From: Podocnemis expansa
Taxonomy: Eukaryota; Chordata; Testudines; Podocnemididae
Length of the DNA stretch: 64,000 bases
NCBI GenBank assembly: GCA_007922195.1
Contig: ML682224.1
Span: 112,536-176,535, forward strand
Direction: 5' to 3'
Shown: piece after piece, positions 10,206 through 20,880 of the stretch
Position numbering within the stretch: position 1 is the first letter of the stretch
Layout of the letters: the number at the start of each line of letters is the position of its first letter
Position numbers and translations under genes: made by a program
The notes under the pieces: generated by a model
What the model was told of the DNA's origin: nothing
Seen by the model: only the letters and a program-made list of their open reading frames with translations
Databases searched by the model: none

Positions 10206-13200
10206 GATTTATCATTCAGTGAGTGTGTCCAGTGAGATCCTGGTGGTGAAGCAGGAAATGAAAACATGACTGTTGCTGGGGACTGAGTAATGGTCTTTGG
10301 CATGCTTCCAAGACTCACAAGCACTTTCATCACTGATAAACTCGCAAGATGAAACCTCGTAATTGGGGGAAAACAGGTACTGAAAGAGTTCGTCAGGGTC
10401 TCCCATGATGCTGGTTTTGGGTAAGTTTGTTCTTTGACTGAATTCGCCCCAGAGAGAATTTAAGAACAGTTTAGTGATTTGATGCTTAGTGGGGTTCAAA
10501 GTGATTTCAGAGTTGCGTAAACGCACCTCTTCTTTCTAATAGAAGTCTGCAACATACTTATCTTGTTTCTTCTTGTCTATACACCAGCTGGGATACCCCA
10601 AAGCCTCTTGTTTCTGACGGAGGTGCATTTTCATGTAGTCTGAGAAGAGTTGGTTAGACTTTTTTTTTTTTTTCAAAATGCTAGGTTTCATAGATTTTTA
10701 CCACCACGTACCTCTTTGCTATAGTGGCATTCATCTCCACAGTGCACCAAGTCCCCAGAAGGGCCTGCTCCTTGTCAGTGTGAGTGCATGTCTACCGCTG
10801 CTGAGTCTGTGCATAGGCTTGGCAGAGCAGAAACATAAGCTTGTCACCCACTCTGACAGGCAACAAGGGGGAAAAGAGCCCTTCTGGGGGGGGGTAAACT
10901 TTCACTTTTGCAATGCCACAATAATTCGTGAGAGATCCAAATTTGTCCAAAATCATATTGGGTTGTCCGATGGGGTACTCTTTGGTTTTGTTTACAAAAT
11001 GGTACAGGCTGGTAAAATTGTGATAGTGGAGTTCTTCACCAGGCTTGGGTTTGTAATACAGACGTACTGCATTAGTTCTGCCCGCAAAAAGAGCATCCCT
11101 CAGAACCAAAGGTTGGGGTAATTGGGCTTCCTTTAAAAAATCCGCACGCTCCCTGTCCATTTCTATCATGGCCTCCCACTCATGGCCCCAGAGAGTCCTG
11201 TCTGCACACCCTCAGCTTCTCAGATAGTTGGCCTTGTACTGCGTCTTACAATAAAGAAACCCAAAATTTGTCCCCGCTGTAGAGTTTAGAGCTTTTCATG
11301 GTAACAAGCAATGCAGCCATTGAAAACATAACCGTTAAACTCTAGGGCCATGGGCATCCCATCAATGATGGCATAACCATCTAGAAAGTAGGAGGATACC
11401 TTAAGCTCCCCACCCTGTAATGCATGACATATCTCTATCTTTTCTTTGTACATAATGTACATCAACTACTGAATAGAAGGGGTTGAATATCTCTCTTTTT
11501 TTTTTGCTCATGATAGTTGTTAGGAGGGAGAAGAGCTATCATCTCAGCCTCTAAAAACATAAATCTGTACATAGCCATGCAGACGGATGCCAGAGTTATG
11601 TACCAGAAAGGATCTATGTACAGTTTCACCTCCATGACTTTACCAGGGCCTCTCTCTACACTATCTAACTTTGTCACCATTTTCATGATCTCCTCTCTGT
11701 ACAGCATACAGGGCCACCTCACAATCTGCACATCCTGCTGGCAGTAATAAGCAAGCTCTTTCTGTAAGTCAAATGTCCAATTTGGATTGTCCCTGTACCA
11801 GTCAAGAAAGCTTGCTTTCTCCTGGGGCATCCTGCTACCACCCCCGTAGTGCTCCACCCTGGGCATAGGCCCCCACATAATTTTGGTTTTCCAAAGTATT
11901 AAAAAAAAAAAAAAAAAAAAGTGGGAAGTACCCTTTGACATCTTCAAACCCCATAGCCTGTGGGAGCTTGATAAGTTTCATGGGGAAGAAGTTTAAAGAG
12001 TCTCTAAAACATATGCCCAGAGCCTTAACTTCCACACATATCAGTTTCCTGCCCGGAGTTACCAATTCCACATCCATATTTTCCTTCAGTAACTCCTTGA
12101 CCACAAAGTAATTATCATAACCTTTGGAATTGTGCACTATGAACATGTACTTCTGAAGCTTCTAACCAATAAAGGTGTTGACTGTCAGAAAGCCACTCAC
12201 CATCCTTGAATTCCCAAGATTTTTTTTGGCTTTAGGGACTCAGCAAAAATGTAGTTGGGTACGTGCATCCCCCTCTCCTGCATGCACTAAAAATTATACT
12301 TTTCTGATTTTCCGGGCTTTCTGATGATGTTTAGAGAACACAAGTGATTGTCTATACCAACATCACGGGGGATCTCACCATGACACTGCTTACAGTGCCA
12401 GCCTTCACACTTATGACCTTTGTCCATATAAGGCTCACAGTGCTTGCACAAAGTTTTAAACTGACATTCGACTTGTTTTGTAGATGCTGCTTCTAGATGG
12501 ACATCTAAACACTCTTTGGACTGATGATACAGCCTGCAGCTGGAGCATCTCTTGAGACCTCTCTGACCCACACTGGTGTTTTCTGAGCATGTCACTCTCA
12601 AACAGAGCAGGCAATGGTATCTGCAAGAGTGGTCGTGACTGTACACAGTGTGGCAAAACTTGCAATAATTCTTGGCCCCAAGCAACCTTTTCACATCCAA
12701 ACCCCCATAGTAATGCTCACAAGGCAGGACAAAAAATGTCTTGGGGTACACAGGGCCTCCCGTTTTTAAAAACAAACAAACGAACAAACACACCGACTTT
12801 TCACCATATAAAGCATCACCTGAATATTGACACGCAAATGCTGTTCAATCACTGCTGCATCAATGAGCATCACCTTTTTTCGATCTGACCACCCCAGTTC
12901 TTTATGCAACTTTCTCGCCCCATCTAATAATTCTGCATCTGTAAGCCTACAGTCTGACATAATGGCCAAGAGTCCAACAGTAAAACACAGATTTGAGTCA
13001 GCATAAGTCAGGTCTACAAAGTACTGCCTCTTTTTATGGAAAATTTTGCTATTGAGGATAGAATTGAAAACCCTACAGCCACCCCATCCATGGTTTTTAC
13101 AACTGTCACAACAAGGCATAACTTCCCATCTCTGTGCACCTCTCTATTACTCTGTAACAGATTAGAAGTGTGATTTAAGAAATCTTCAGCTGAGAGCTCA

Positions 13201-13571
13201 TCCTTGTTTCTCCTGACTGAAAACAGAAGGTTGGTTAAATTCTGCCCCTCCAATTGTAACTGAACATAATCATGTGGGTCTACCCTACCATTAATCTCAT
13301 CAAAAACTGACTGTTTGCCCTCTTGCACAGCTTCAATGAACTGCCCAACTGACCTGATTCTCTTGAGATTAACAAAATGAAATTCCTCACTATACAGCAC
13401 ATCCCTAAATCTAGGTAATTCCTGCTGCCAACTCCTCACTCTCTCCATATATGTATCAGGATGGGGACCTGAATCTACCCCAGACTCCAAGGGACCAGAC
13501 AGAGAGCTTTCTGGGGAATTTTCTAAATCACCATCCCTTGGGTCAGTTTCCATCTCCCCATTCTCAGACAT
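10206..13571 (-). pseudogene. Polinton/Maverick-type protein-primed DNA polymerase B, decayed
   Basis: Consecutive minus-strand segments encode one B-family polymerase in order. These are an acidic N-terminus from an ATG at 13571, an N-terminal region to about 12770, a cysteine-rich segment (12290-12780, many CxxC/CxxH pairs), an exonuclease-like segment with HNSKGYDNYFV (about 12120), QQDVQIV (about 11730), the MALEFNGYVFNGC segment (about 11330), and a palm motif LFLNSLWGEF (about 10440) matching the K-x3-NS-x-YG region. It ends near 10206 before the YxDTD catalytic motif is reached. Frame changes between segments, poly-T/A insertions (about 11900) and stop codons show it is dead. Order and spacing match the family, at about 1,100 codons. 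It was probably part of a 15-25 kb Polinton or adintovirus-like element. Confidence 0.8.
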
Positions 13572-13600
13572 GTCACTATTGGGTCTCTCTTTTTGTTTTG

Positions 13601-13905
13601 GTTTGTGTGAAAGCAGGGCTGAATCATGACTATGGATTCTTTTCACATTATAACAGGTAATTTGACTTCACCCTCCCTCTGTATGCTATTTCCTAAAGTT
13701 TGAATCCTTACAAATGCTTTGATTTTCTGTTGCAGTATGACCTGATCCCATGTCTCACACTCCCCTGCATTTATTTTCATTCAGTTCTGTAAGTTCTCCC
13801 TCTTTAAAGCATCTGAAAAAGTGGGATATTCTCCCACGAAAGCTCACACGATAAATAAAGCTGTTAGTCTTTAAGTGCCACAAGATTCCTCGCTCTTTTT
13901 GTTTT
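13601..13905 (+). mobile_element. Penelope-like element terminal fragment (copy 2)
   Basis: This plus-strand fragment aligns through its length with the reverse complement of 2580-2840. It shares AGGTAATTTGACTTC, ATGACCTGATCC, TTTATTTTCATTC, the TCTCCCACGAAAGCTCA hairpin and TTAGTCTTTAAGTGCCACA. Its hammerhead-like core is damaged (CTGAAAA in place of CTGANGA). It lies directly upstream of the DNA polymerase ATG on the opposite strand and may have removed the polymerase's own upstream region. Confidence 0.75.
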
Positions 13906-14018
13906 GTTCTCCTCTTCACCTACTTAGCCTCTTATAAAGTCTTTAGAATCACCCTGGCCTGTAACTTTTTGGCAGCCACCTATTTATCCCTTAAAAGACC
14001 TCCCCCTTTTTGATTAGG

Positions 14019-14743
14019 TCAGGTACCCCTTCCCATGACTAGCTGTGCAGATTCAAAAACACAATCAGGAAAGAGGCAACATTTTTGAATGTATTTATTG
14101 AGAGCTTTTGGCTTTTTTATATAGTTTTCAGTCATTCTTTCTTCTGGAATGCTGGAGAGTACAGCATTCATCGGCTCTTTGAATGAAGTGTTATATTCAC
14201 CTATTAGTTTCCCAAATGAAGTGTCATGTTTTCCCCACAACTGGAGAACTACATCAAGCCTATCGAGGTGTGGATGTAGAATGTAATAATTATCATTGCT
14301 GTTCCTTTCTCTCCATGGTTTTTGATTCACAACTCTTAAAGCACATCTTCCGGGTTTGTGAATGTGTGTGTGTTCACTCTCAGCTCTCTCAGGGCTTAGT
14401 GTGATGCCGACCACTGAGGAACTGGAGGCATGGTGTTTTTGATTCACAACCCCTAGAGTGCGTGCCTTGAGTTTGCGAATGCATGTGTGTTCATACTCAG
14501 CTCTCTCAGGGCTTGGTGTGGTGCTGACCACTGAGGAACTGGCAGTGTGGTGCTTTATACCAAAGTCTTTTGTTTTGTCCTTGGGTTTGATGTATCTGTG
14601 CTCAGGGGTATCCTGCTTCTTCATCAGGACTCCTTTGCTGTTTTGCACAGGTGATGTTGCTAAAGGCTTGGGACAGGTTTTCTGGTTCTTTGGTGATTTT
14701 CCTGAAGTTCTGACTACAATAATGTCAGCAGAGCTATCAGTGT
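14019..14743 (-). CDS. Terminal exon of a small spliced gene, unknown function
   Basis: The minus strand has an acceptor (TTTCTTACTCAG, intron side 14752-14744) and an open frame of about 240 residues to a TGA at 14021-14019. The start SSADIIVVRTSGKSPK is serine- and basic-rich. The middle contains two tandem units of about 38 residues, each with ASSS-VV...SPERAE-EHT and ending VVNQK. The C-terminus (HDTSFGKLIGEYNTSFKEPM onward) is more globular. Read from the exon at 17120-17176 the phase is correct (1 to 1). I recognise no domain. It lies on the same strand as the polymerase relic and just upstream of it, so it may be an accessory gene of the same element. The lack of stops over 720 bases suggests it is younger or longer selected than its neighbours. 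Confidence 0.5.
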
Positions 14744-14849
14744 CTGAGTAAGAAATGAAAAAGAAAATAAAAGATGTCAAATATAACAAATTTAGAAAAA
14801 AATAACTTCTCAAAACAAGCTTCCTATTTGTTTAGTATAAAAACACACA

Positions 14850-15150
14850 ACGAAAATATATTTACAGCACTCCATCTCTTTGTCAGTCATTAGTGGTGGC
14901 AAATTTTCCTTTTCAACTGTCTCTTCCCTTTTTCCTTTTGAGCTGGTTTACCAGCAGAGTATCAGAAGAACTGTCCATGCCTAAGAAGGAAATCAGATGT
15001 TCAAATTTAGCATCAGATAAAATCCCCTTAACTTTACCACACCAGCTAAATAAAAAACACAGAAACAAATTATATTTACAGCACTTCATCAGTCATTGGT
15101 GGTGGCAGATTTTCCTCTTTCCTTTTTCTTTTGAGCCATGGACTTGAAGA
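14850..15150. repeat. Direct duplication of an exon-bearing unit
   Basis: Two copies of about 110-150 bases share ATATTTACAGCACT-CATC, GTCAGTCATT-GTGGTGGCA and TTTTTCTTTTGAGC. They lie at 14850-14960 and 15065-15140. The first carries the exon at 14913-14980; in the second the corresponding splice/coding part is not preserved. Confidence 0.6.
14913..14980 (-). CDS. Alternative terminal exon of the small spliced gene
   Basis: A TTCCTTCTTAG acceptor precedes GCATGGACAGTTC. In the phase left by exon 17120-17176 it reads GMDSSSDTLLV and stops after 22 codons (TGA, 14915-14913). Its opening resembles that of the exon at 14743 (DTDSSADIIVV), so the two acceptor/exon starts look like duplicates. 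A possible donor (CTG/GTAAAC at 14951-14946) would leave phase 0, which is wrong for joining to 14743. It is therefore more likely an alternative last exon or a decayed duplicate. Confidence 0.35.
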
Positions 15151-15501
15151 TTTTTTTTTCCATTTTTTGATAGGATTGTAAAGCACACAACATATTATAA
15201 AAGGTTCTTATCAACTTTCAAATGAGTTTACCTTAAAAATTTAAAATTATTCTATTTCAGGCCATACAACTGGCATGTGAGTACCCCCTTAGTGTTAGCC
15301 TTGGTTCAGATCTTGTGATTGGAAGCCTAGGCATGCCCTGTGTGGAAGAGGTTAGTTCAGGCCCCACCAACAATTCAAGACGTAAAACACATTGCCATGT
15401 GGTCAGACTAAAAACAAGAAATAGAGAGGGGGGAAAAAAAAACTTAAAAAAAAGGACCCAGCAAAATTCAATAAAAAACACTGCCATGTGCTGAAACTTA
15501 C

Positions 15502-15543
15502 ATAAATAAATAAATAGATAAATAAATAAATAAATAAATAAAT
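15502..15543. repeat. (AAAT)n microsatellite at the 5' edge of a non-LTR element
   Basis: AAATAAAT units with one GATA interruption lie directly before the truncated non-LTR retrotransposon. Confidence 0.95.
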
Positions 15544-15544
15544 A

Positions 15545-16440
15545 TCAGTTCCAGGTTCTCTTGTCTCGTCCATGCAGAAGAAGTGCCATGGCAAGACAAG
15601 ACCCTACATGGGATGTACCATCGACAGATAGCTGAGGTGGCTGACATTGGGAAATCCTACCAGTGGCTGGAAAAAGCTGGACTAAAAGACAGCACTGAGG
15701 CACTGATCATAGCAGCACAAGAACAGGCACTGAGCACCAGATCCATTGAAGCAGGGGTCTACCACACTAGACAGGACCCAAGGTGTAGACTGTGCAGAGA
15801 GGCCTCAGAGACAGTCCAACACATAGTGGCAGGATGTAAGATGCAGGCAGGAACAGCATACACTGAACGGCACAACCAAGTAGCTGGCATTGTGTACAGG
15901 AACATCTGCACAGTGTATGGGCTAGACCCTCCCAAGACCAGATGGGAGATCCCACAGAAGGTCGTGGAGAATAACAGGGCTAAGAGCCTGTGGGACTTCC
16001 AGATCCAGACAGACAGGCAGGTACTGGCCAATCAACCAGACATCGTGCTAATAGACAAGGACCAGAAGACAGCGGTGGTGATAGATGTAGCAGTGCCAAG
16101 TGACAGCAACATCAGGAAGAAGGAGTATGAGAAGCTGGAGAAGTACCTGGGCCTGAAAGAGGAACTAGAGAGGATGTGGAAAGTGAAGGCCAAAGTGGTC
16201 CCAGTGGTGGTAGGAGCACTTGGGGCTGTGACTCCTAAGCTGGGATAGTGGCTCCAACAACAGATCCCAGGAACAACATCAGAGCTCTCTGTCCAGAAAA
16301 GTGCAGTGCTAGGAACAGCTAAGATACTGCGCAGAACCCTCAAACTCCCAGGCCTCTGGTAGAGGACCCGAGGTTGAGGATGACACATACCACCCATAGG
16401 GGGTGAGAGAGGAATTTATATATATATAAGTGGAAGTTTT
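15545..16440 (+). mobile_element. R4/Dong-type non-LTR retrotransposon, 5'-truncated
   Basis: A fragment that is only the 3' end of an element with a C-terminal restriction-like endonuclease. It begins just after an AAAT repeat and ends before A-rich sequence and a TATATATA run near 16420. It sits in the intron between the 14743 and 17120 exons of the small spliced gene, on the opposite strand. Insertion into short AT-rich repeats is known for Dong-type elements, so the flanking repeats may be target-related. Confidence 0.65.
15583..16362 (+). pseudogene. Restriction-like endonuclease domain of a non-LTR retrotransposon
   Basis: The frame reads about 221 codons, meets a TAG at 16246-16248, and then continues in the same frame for 37 codons to a TAG at 16360-16362. 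It holds a CCHC-type knuckle (CRLC...ETVQHIVAGC) followed by QPDIVLIDK...VVIDVAVPSD. This is the PD...D-x-K nuclease signature of R2/R4/NeSL-group elements. The C-terminal tail ends LPGLW. The single nonsense change in an otherwise open frame suggests a fairly young copy. The endonuclease would cut the target to prime reverse transcription; the reverse transcriptase domain is missing through 5' truncation. Confidence 0.75.
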
Positions 16441-16558
16441 AAATACAGCAAAATTGAAAAAAAAAAAATTCAGACCCAGCAAATTAAAAAAAAAAAAAAG
16501 CAATGCCATGAGCTGAAACATTGCAATTTTAAATACTTTTCAAAACCCACCACCAGCA

Positions 16559-16620
<62 letters not shown>

Positions 16621-17100
16621 CCCTATCCTGTGATCAACCAATCAAACTTAAAAAAAGATATAGCCACGCAATGAAAGCCATCATGTGCTCAACTGAGAAA
16701 AAAAAGCAGTTTTAAATACAACAATACCAGACCCAGCAAATTGAAAAAGACAATACCATGTGCTGAAACACTGCAGTTTTTTAAAAAAATCATTTTTATA
16801 AACAAATCAATTTATAACAAAATACTTTTCCCAAAACATCCCACACTTAACCAAAAAAAAAAAAAAAAGACAGTTTTAAACACAACTTTTCAAAAAAACA
16901 TTCCCTACGTTCAACGCAACCATTCAAACTTAAAAAGAAGTATTAAATATTTTACAAGACATAACCATGAATTGAAAGCCCACCCTGTTCTCAACTAAGG
17001 AAAAAAAAAGTGGCAGTTTTAAAGCCTGCTGCTTTCAAATACACCAACACCAGAACCTTTTAAAACCATATACTTAGGCTGTTTTAATCAGAACTTAAAA
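16441..17100. repeat. A-rich low-complexity DNA with (TAA)n
   Basis: The stretch is A-rich with several poly-A runs and a (TAA)n microsatellite of about twenty units at 16559-16617. Short diverged direct repeats are built on CCATG-GCTGAAACA-TGCA-TTTTAAATAC (near 16505 and 16755). There is no coding evidence. It forms part of the intron of the minus-strand spliced gene. Confidence 0.7.
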
Positions 17101-17119
17101 AAAAAATGCAAATACTTAC

Positions 17120-17176
17120 CTTCCACCACACGGTAAAGACAATCTGGGACATGATTTTTCTCATTTGTAGATGCAC
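17120..17176 (-). CDS. Internal exon of the small spliced gene
   Basis: This 57-base exon has an acceptor reading TTTAATTCAAAG and a consensus donor GAAG/GTAAGT (intron 17119-17114). It is phase 1 at both ends and encodes 19 residues including HVPDCLYRVVE. It fits the exon at 17263-17318 upstream and the terminal exons at 14743 and 14980 downstream. The good splice consensus at both ends and preserved phase support a real exon. The function is unknown. Confidence 0.5.
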
Positions 17177-17262
17177 CTTTGAATTAAAGAACCAACATGA
17201 TTTGAGTTGCTGCAAATCCAGATCTAAAACTGAGCCCAACCAGAGTTAAAACAAGGCTTTAC

Positions 17263-17318
17263 CTTGCCCAGGTGAAACACTGTTCGAAGTGGCTTTTTCC
17301 ATGCTAAGCAGGATCAGC
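17263..17318 (-). CDS. First coding exon of the small spliced gene
   Basis: The acceptor TTTTTTATTGCAG (17331-17319) is followed by an exon with an ATG at 17302-17300 that reads MEKATSNSVSPGQ and then splices at AAG/GTAAAG (intron from 17262). It ends in phase 1, matching the next exon. Upstream lies a TATA box (17493-17487) and a probable non-coding first exon ending in a GTATGT donor at 17417-17412. Together this is a complete promoter-to-ATG arrangement, rare for random sequence. No domain is recognised. Confidence 0.5.
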
Positions 17319-17486
17319 CTGCAATAAAAAAGTGTATCCTCATTAATAAGGATCATTTGACCAAAAAAAGTAACATTATACAACACATATTTTTAAAGTT
17401 AAGAACAAGCAACATACTTCCTTTTTGCAGTCCTGCTTAGGTTAGCTTCTGGTAAGAAAAAGAGAGTCTCCCAGAAAAGCTGAGGT

Positions 17487-17493
17487 TTATATA
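17487..17493 (-). promoter_or_regulatory. TATA box of the small spliced gene
   Basis: TATATAA on the minus strand, in the context GATTATATAAACC. A start about 30 bases downstream (about 17460) would place a non-coding exon at about 17460-17418 ending in donor GTATGT. The arrangement resembles a compact viral or host promoter. Confidence 0.5.
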
Positions 17494-17981
17494 ATCTTTT
17501 GTTTCAATGGGGTGTGGTACCACTTCTTTCTATTCATGGACTACAGATAACCTTCCTCTTTTGTGATCTGAACAAGTGTGCTGCTTTTTAAAGTTAATTT
17601 TTTCCCCTCTGTAATGTTACGTTGTACCCCTCTTCTGACTGCAGAGATTGAAAAATGACTTAGGGATTCTTTTCATGCTTAAAAGTTTTGAAATAAAATG
17701 GATGCACCACAGGCAGAGTAAAATACTCTACTATTGCCCACTGCTTTAAAAAAGTTTCACTATCTTTACAGCAAAATGTGTTTTTAAAAGAAAGGATGAT
17801 AGTGGCTTCTTGAAACATTTTAGGGATGGCTTTAATTTTGTTAAAGATTATTTTTCAAATTGCCCCCACAAAGTTCTGATTTTTTTTTCAAATTGCCCAA
17901 GAGTCACCCCACCCAGACACTATCCCCCTTACTGTGAGATAAATCCATCAAGGCCACGAATTCCTGACATTCTTCTTTTTT

Positions 17982-18345
17982 AAAATGTCCAGTAACACCC
18001 TACAAATTCCCAGGGTTTATTTAAACTGTCCAATAGCATTCAGCCAACTCCACACAGCTGCCTGTGAATGGAGACCCTATTTGCTTGGACCCTTGCAGTT
18101 CAGCAGACAGGACTATCCAGACACATGCCTCAAACATCACTGGCTTATTTTAAACAGGGGCCTGATTTTCTTTTTAAACTCTCCAATAACACCTTACAAA
18201 TTCCCAGGGTTTATTTAAACTGTCCAATAGCATTCATGCAACTCCACGCAGCTACCTGTGAATCAGTGGGAGTGGGTGGGCCTATCCAGACACATGCCTC
18301 AACATGTTTCAAACATCACTGCTTTATTTTAAACAGGGTTCCCAT
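17982..18345. repeat. Direct tandem duplication, two units of about 190 bp
   Basis: Unit 1 (17982-18175) and unit 2 (18176-18345) share TACAAATTCCCAGGGTTTAT, CTGTCCAATAGCATTCA, CTATCCAGACACATGCCTCA and TTATTTTAAACAGGG in order. Each unit contains one CCAAT motif. The region lies upstream of the small spliced gene on its strand and may be an upstream regulatory duplication, which is inference. Confidence 0.7.
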
Positions 18346-18459
18346 CCAGCTTTTTCCCCCATCCCTGAAAATACACATTGCATGGTTCTCACAAAAAACA
18401 CTTTTTACTTAAAAGAGCTACATAGACAGTCACAACGCCCCCCCCTTTTATCAGAGCTG

Positions 18460-18604
18460 CATTTTATTTACACTTAGCAAGATGGTTTGTATCTCATGTA
18501 TGTCCCCTCACCGTTCTCTAACTTAATCCTTTTGCATTTCTGACACATAGTCAGCCTCCTAAGCAAGCTTCTGTTGTTTTTGCTGCAGACCAGATGGTTT
18601 ACAG
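18460..18604 (-). pseudogene. 3' part of an unknown cysteine-rich ORF, split by a hAT element
   Basis: Ignoring the hAT element at 18605-20880, the minus-strand frame continues here with a CxxC pair (MCQKCKRI) and a basic segment, and stops at a TAA near 18478. This is the C-terminal end of the ORF at 20889-21330. The joint needs a one-base frame adjustment, so the ORF is also frameshifted. I recognise no family. CxxC plus basic residues suggests a small metal-binding protein. Confidence 0.4.
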
Positions 18605-18888
18605 CAGGGGTGGCCAAACCTATGGAACTCAAGAGCCGCACAAGTCGATTATTAAATCTTCAAGAGCTGCACTGAGGCGTATAACCACATATTTTTACCT
18701 ACTCCAAAATTACTGTGCTTAATATTCATTGTGCACTTTAATTTTATTGTAAAAATAGGGCAAATATTGATCCTACTAATGTCAGATTCTAATAATTATT
18801 TAAGGTTACCATGAAACTAGGCCTATACAGTAAAAACTTTGCTGTCACTAGATGTAGAACACTATAGGCTTGTGGCAAGGTTTTTTTG

Positions 18889-18919
<31 letters not shown>

Positions 18920-20880
18920 TGTTTTTAATCTGGGCAGTAACTTGTAAAAGCTCTCTCAGATACTGATCTCTAAGTATTGCACAATGTGTTGAATTTCATT
19001 GTGGAATATGATGCTTTACAGCAGTAAGTTGTGCCAAAAATTGAAAGTAATCTATGTTGGTTTAAACTTCTCTCCTTTGTATTTTCATTTCTTAGTATTC
19101 CACATCCTGTTTAGGACTTGTAAAACATGATCTATTTTAACAATGAGTACGCTGCATTAGGGCCTATGAGAAAATCTAAACATGCTATGGCTTCTCTGAA
19201 CATGTCATGCTTCCCTCCCTCACCCCTGTTGCTGCTTCCCTGAAGTCTTTTACCACACTGCTGCTTCTCTGCTCTCCCCAACCATGCTGCACTTCTGCCC
19301 CCATCCCACCAAGGCCCCAACCATGCCCCTGCTTCCCTGCCAACATTTCTGCCAGTAAACTTGTTCACTAAAATACTCATGGACAGTGAAAACAAAAGGT
19401 CTGAGGACTCAATCAGACACAGTTAATTTTAAAATGAGAGTAATAGTAAGGGAAAACCCTGCTCTCATCTTAATCCTGTGAAGAGATGCACACAGGGACA
19501 CTTTTTCAACTGTTCAGAACCACAACAGGTCAATGAGAATTTATGGGGACAGAAAGTGCAAGATCAGAGCCTGTTTCAGTAAGTGCTTTGGAGTCCATGC
19601 ACGGAAGATATTATGGAAAAAATCCTGTTGAGTTTATTCAGGTTGGGGTCAGGCCCTGTAGAAATTCTGAATACCAATATTTGTTTTTTTATAATACAGA
19701 GTAAAATCTTTATTGGTGAGAGATTTTTTTCAGAAAGTTTGCAACACAATTTTCCATCCTCAGCCCTTCACAACAATTACTCTCTTATCTAATGGGCTCA
19801 GATACCCATAGAGTCATTCATGAAGACTGCACTGAAATATAAATGAATACATGTTGAATGCTATTTAATCAGTGGAAGTATAGTGCTGCTATTGAGCTTT
19901 GCAGTAAATGTAAATTATCTTGGTAATTGACTTAGGTATATTAACTAAAATTTTCTTATAAAATAAATGTACTAGCAGTTCCTTCTGCAAACAGATGGCA
20001 TACTGATGTCTCATGCCCACTTGTTCAATGGACTTAAGGATTTTTTTTTTTTCCTAAAGCCAGTTTTCAGCAATGGTGGTCAATCCTAAGTCCAAATCAT
20101 TTTGCATGCTGAAAATGAACCATGATCCATAATAAGTACTTGGAACATTCTTTAAATTAATAGAGGATTTTTTTTTATAACCTTTTGAGAGCAGTCAGTG
20201 GTTTTGGATGCAACACTTGTGTCAATTTTCAGTCATTTCTGATGATTCTTATTTAATTCTCAAAATAGAAATAAAAGAGAAATAATTTTGCATTATATTA
20301 CAATATCTCTAAATGCCAGGTGATTTTTTAAAAAAAAGAAACTTAATTTACAATTGCTTTTCAAATTTAAATTGCTAGATTATCATCACTTATCTGTAGT
20401 TCACTGTAAACTTGCTCTTGATCAATTTATGATGCCAGTTTTAAAAATATTTACCCAGAAAACAAGATCAAAAAAGAAAAGTATTTTAAAAATCATGCAC
20501 TGTTGCAATTAAAGACTGCATCGTTATTGACACAGACAAGGAGGGTAGAATTAATATTGTGGGGGTAAACAGTAGAATCTGGCAGATACTTGCTCTGAGT
20601 GCCTGACTTTCCACCTAACTGCTGGCTCTCACAATGCGCCGCGGGGCCCCCCCCCCCCTTCCCGGCTCTGACCAGGCTGCTGTTTCCTGCAGCTCTCACA
20701 AGGCTGCTCCTCCTCTGCCGGCTCTCACCCTGCCCCCGCCTCTCTGCTGTCCCCGACCACTGTAAATTTGTCACCTCTGACTCCCGCCATGCCGCCCTGC
20801 CCTCCTGCACTGTCCCGGGAGCCTCAATTTTTCTTTAAAGAGCTGCATGCGGCTAGCTAGCCACAGTTTGGCCACGTCTG
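18605..20880. mobile_element. hAT-type DNA transposon (2.28 kb) with perfect 8-bp target duplication
   Basis: The termini are CAGGGGTGGCCAAAC at the left and CAGACGTGGCCAAAC read inward at the right, matching at 13 of 15 bases. Both flanks carry GTTTACAG (18597-18604 and 20881-20888), the 8-bp duplication of hAT elements. The right 220 bases are GC-rich and the left part AT-rich. No transposase remnant was recognised inside, so this is a non-autonomous or internally replaced element. It interrupts an unknown minus-strand ORF. Confidence 0.9.
18881..18926. repeat. (TTTTG)n microsatellite
   Basis: TTTTG and TTTTTG units inside the hAT element. Confidence 0.9.

Noticed and set aside
14085..14091. 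AATAAA on the minus strand as polyadenylation signal of the unknown spliced gene
   Set aside because: It lies inside the open reading frame, before the stop codon, so it is unlikely to be the functional signal.
19132..19395. Open frame inside the hAT element
   Set aside because: No similarity to hAT transposase motifs visible; too short and GC-biased.
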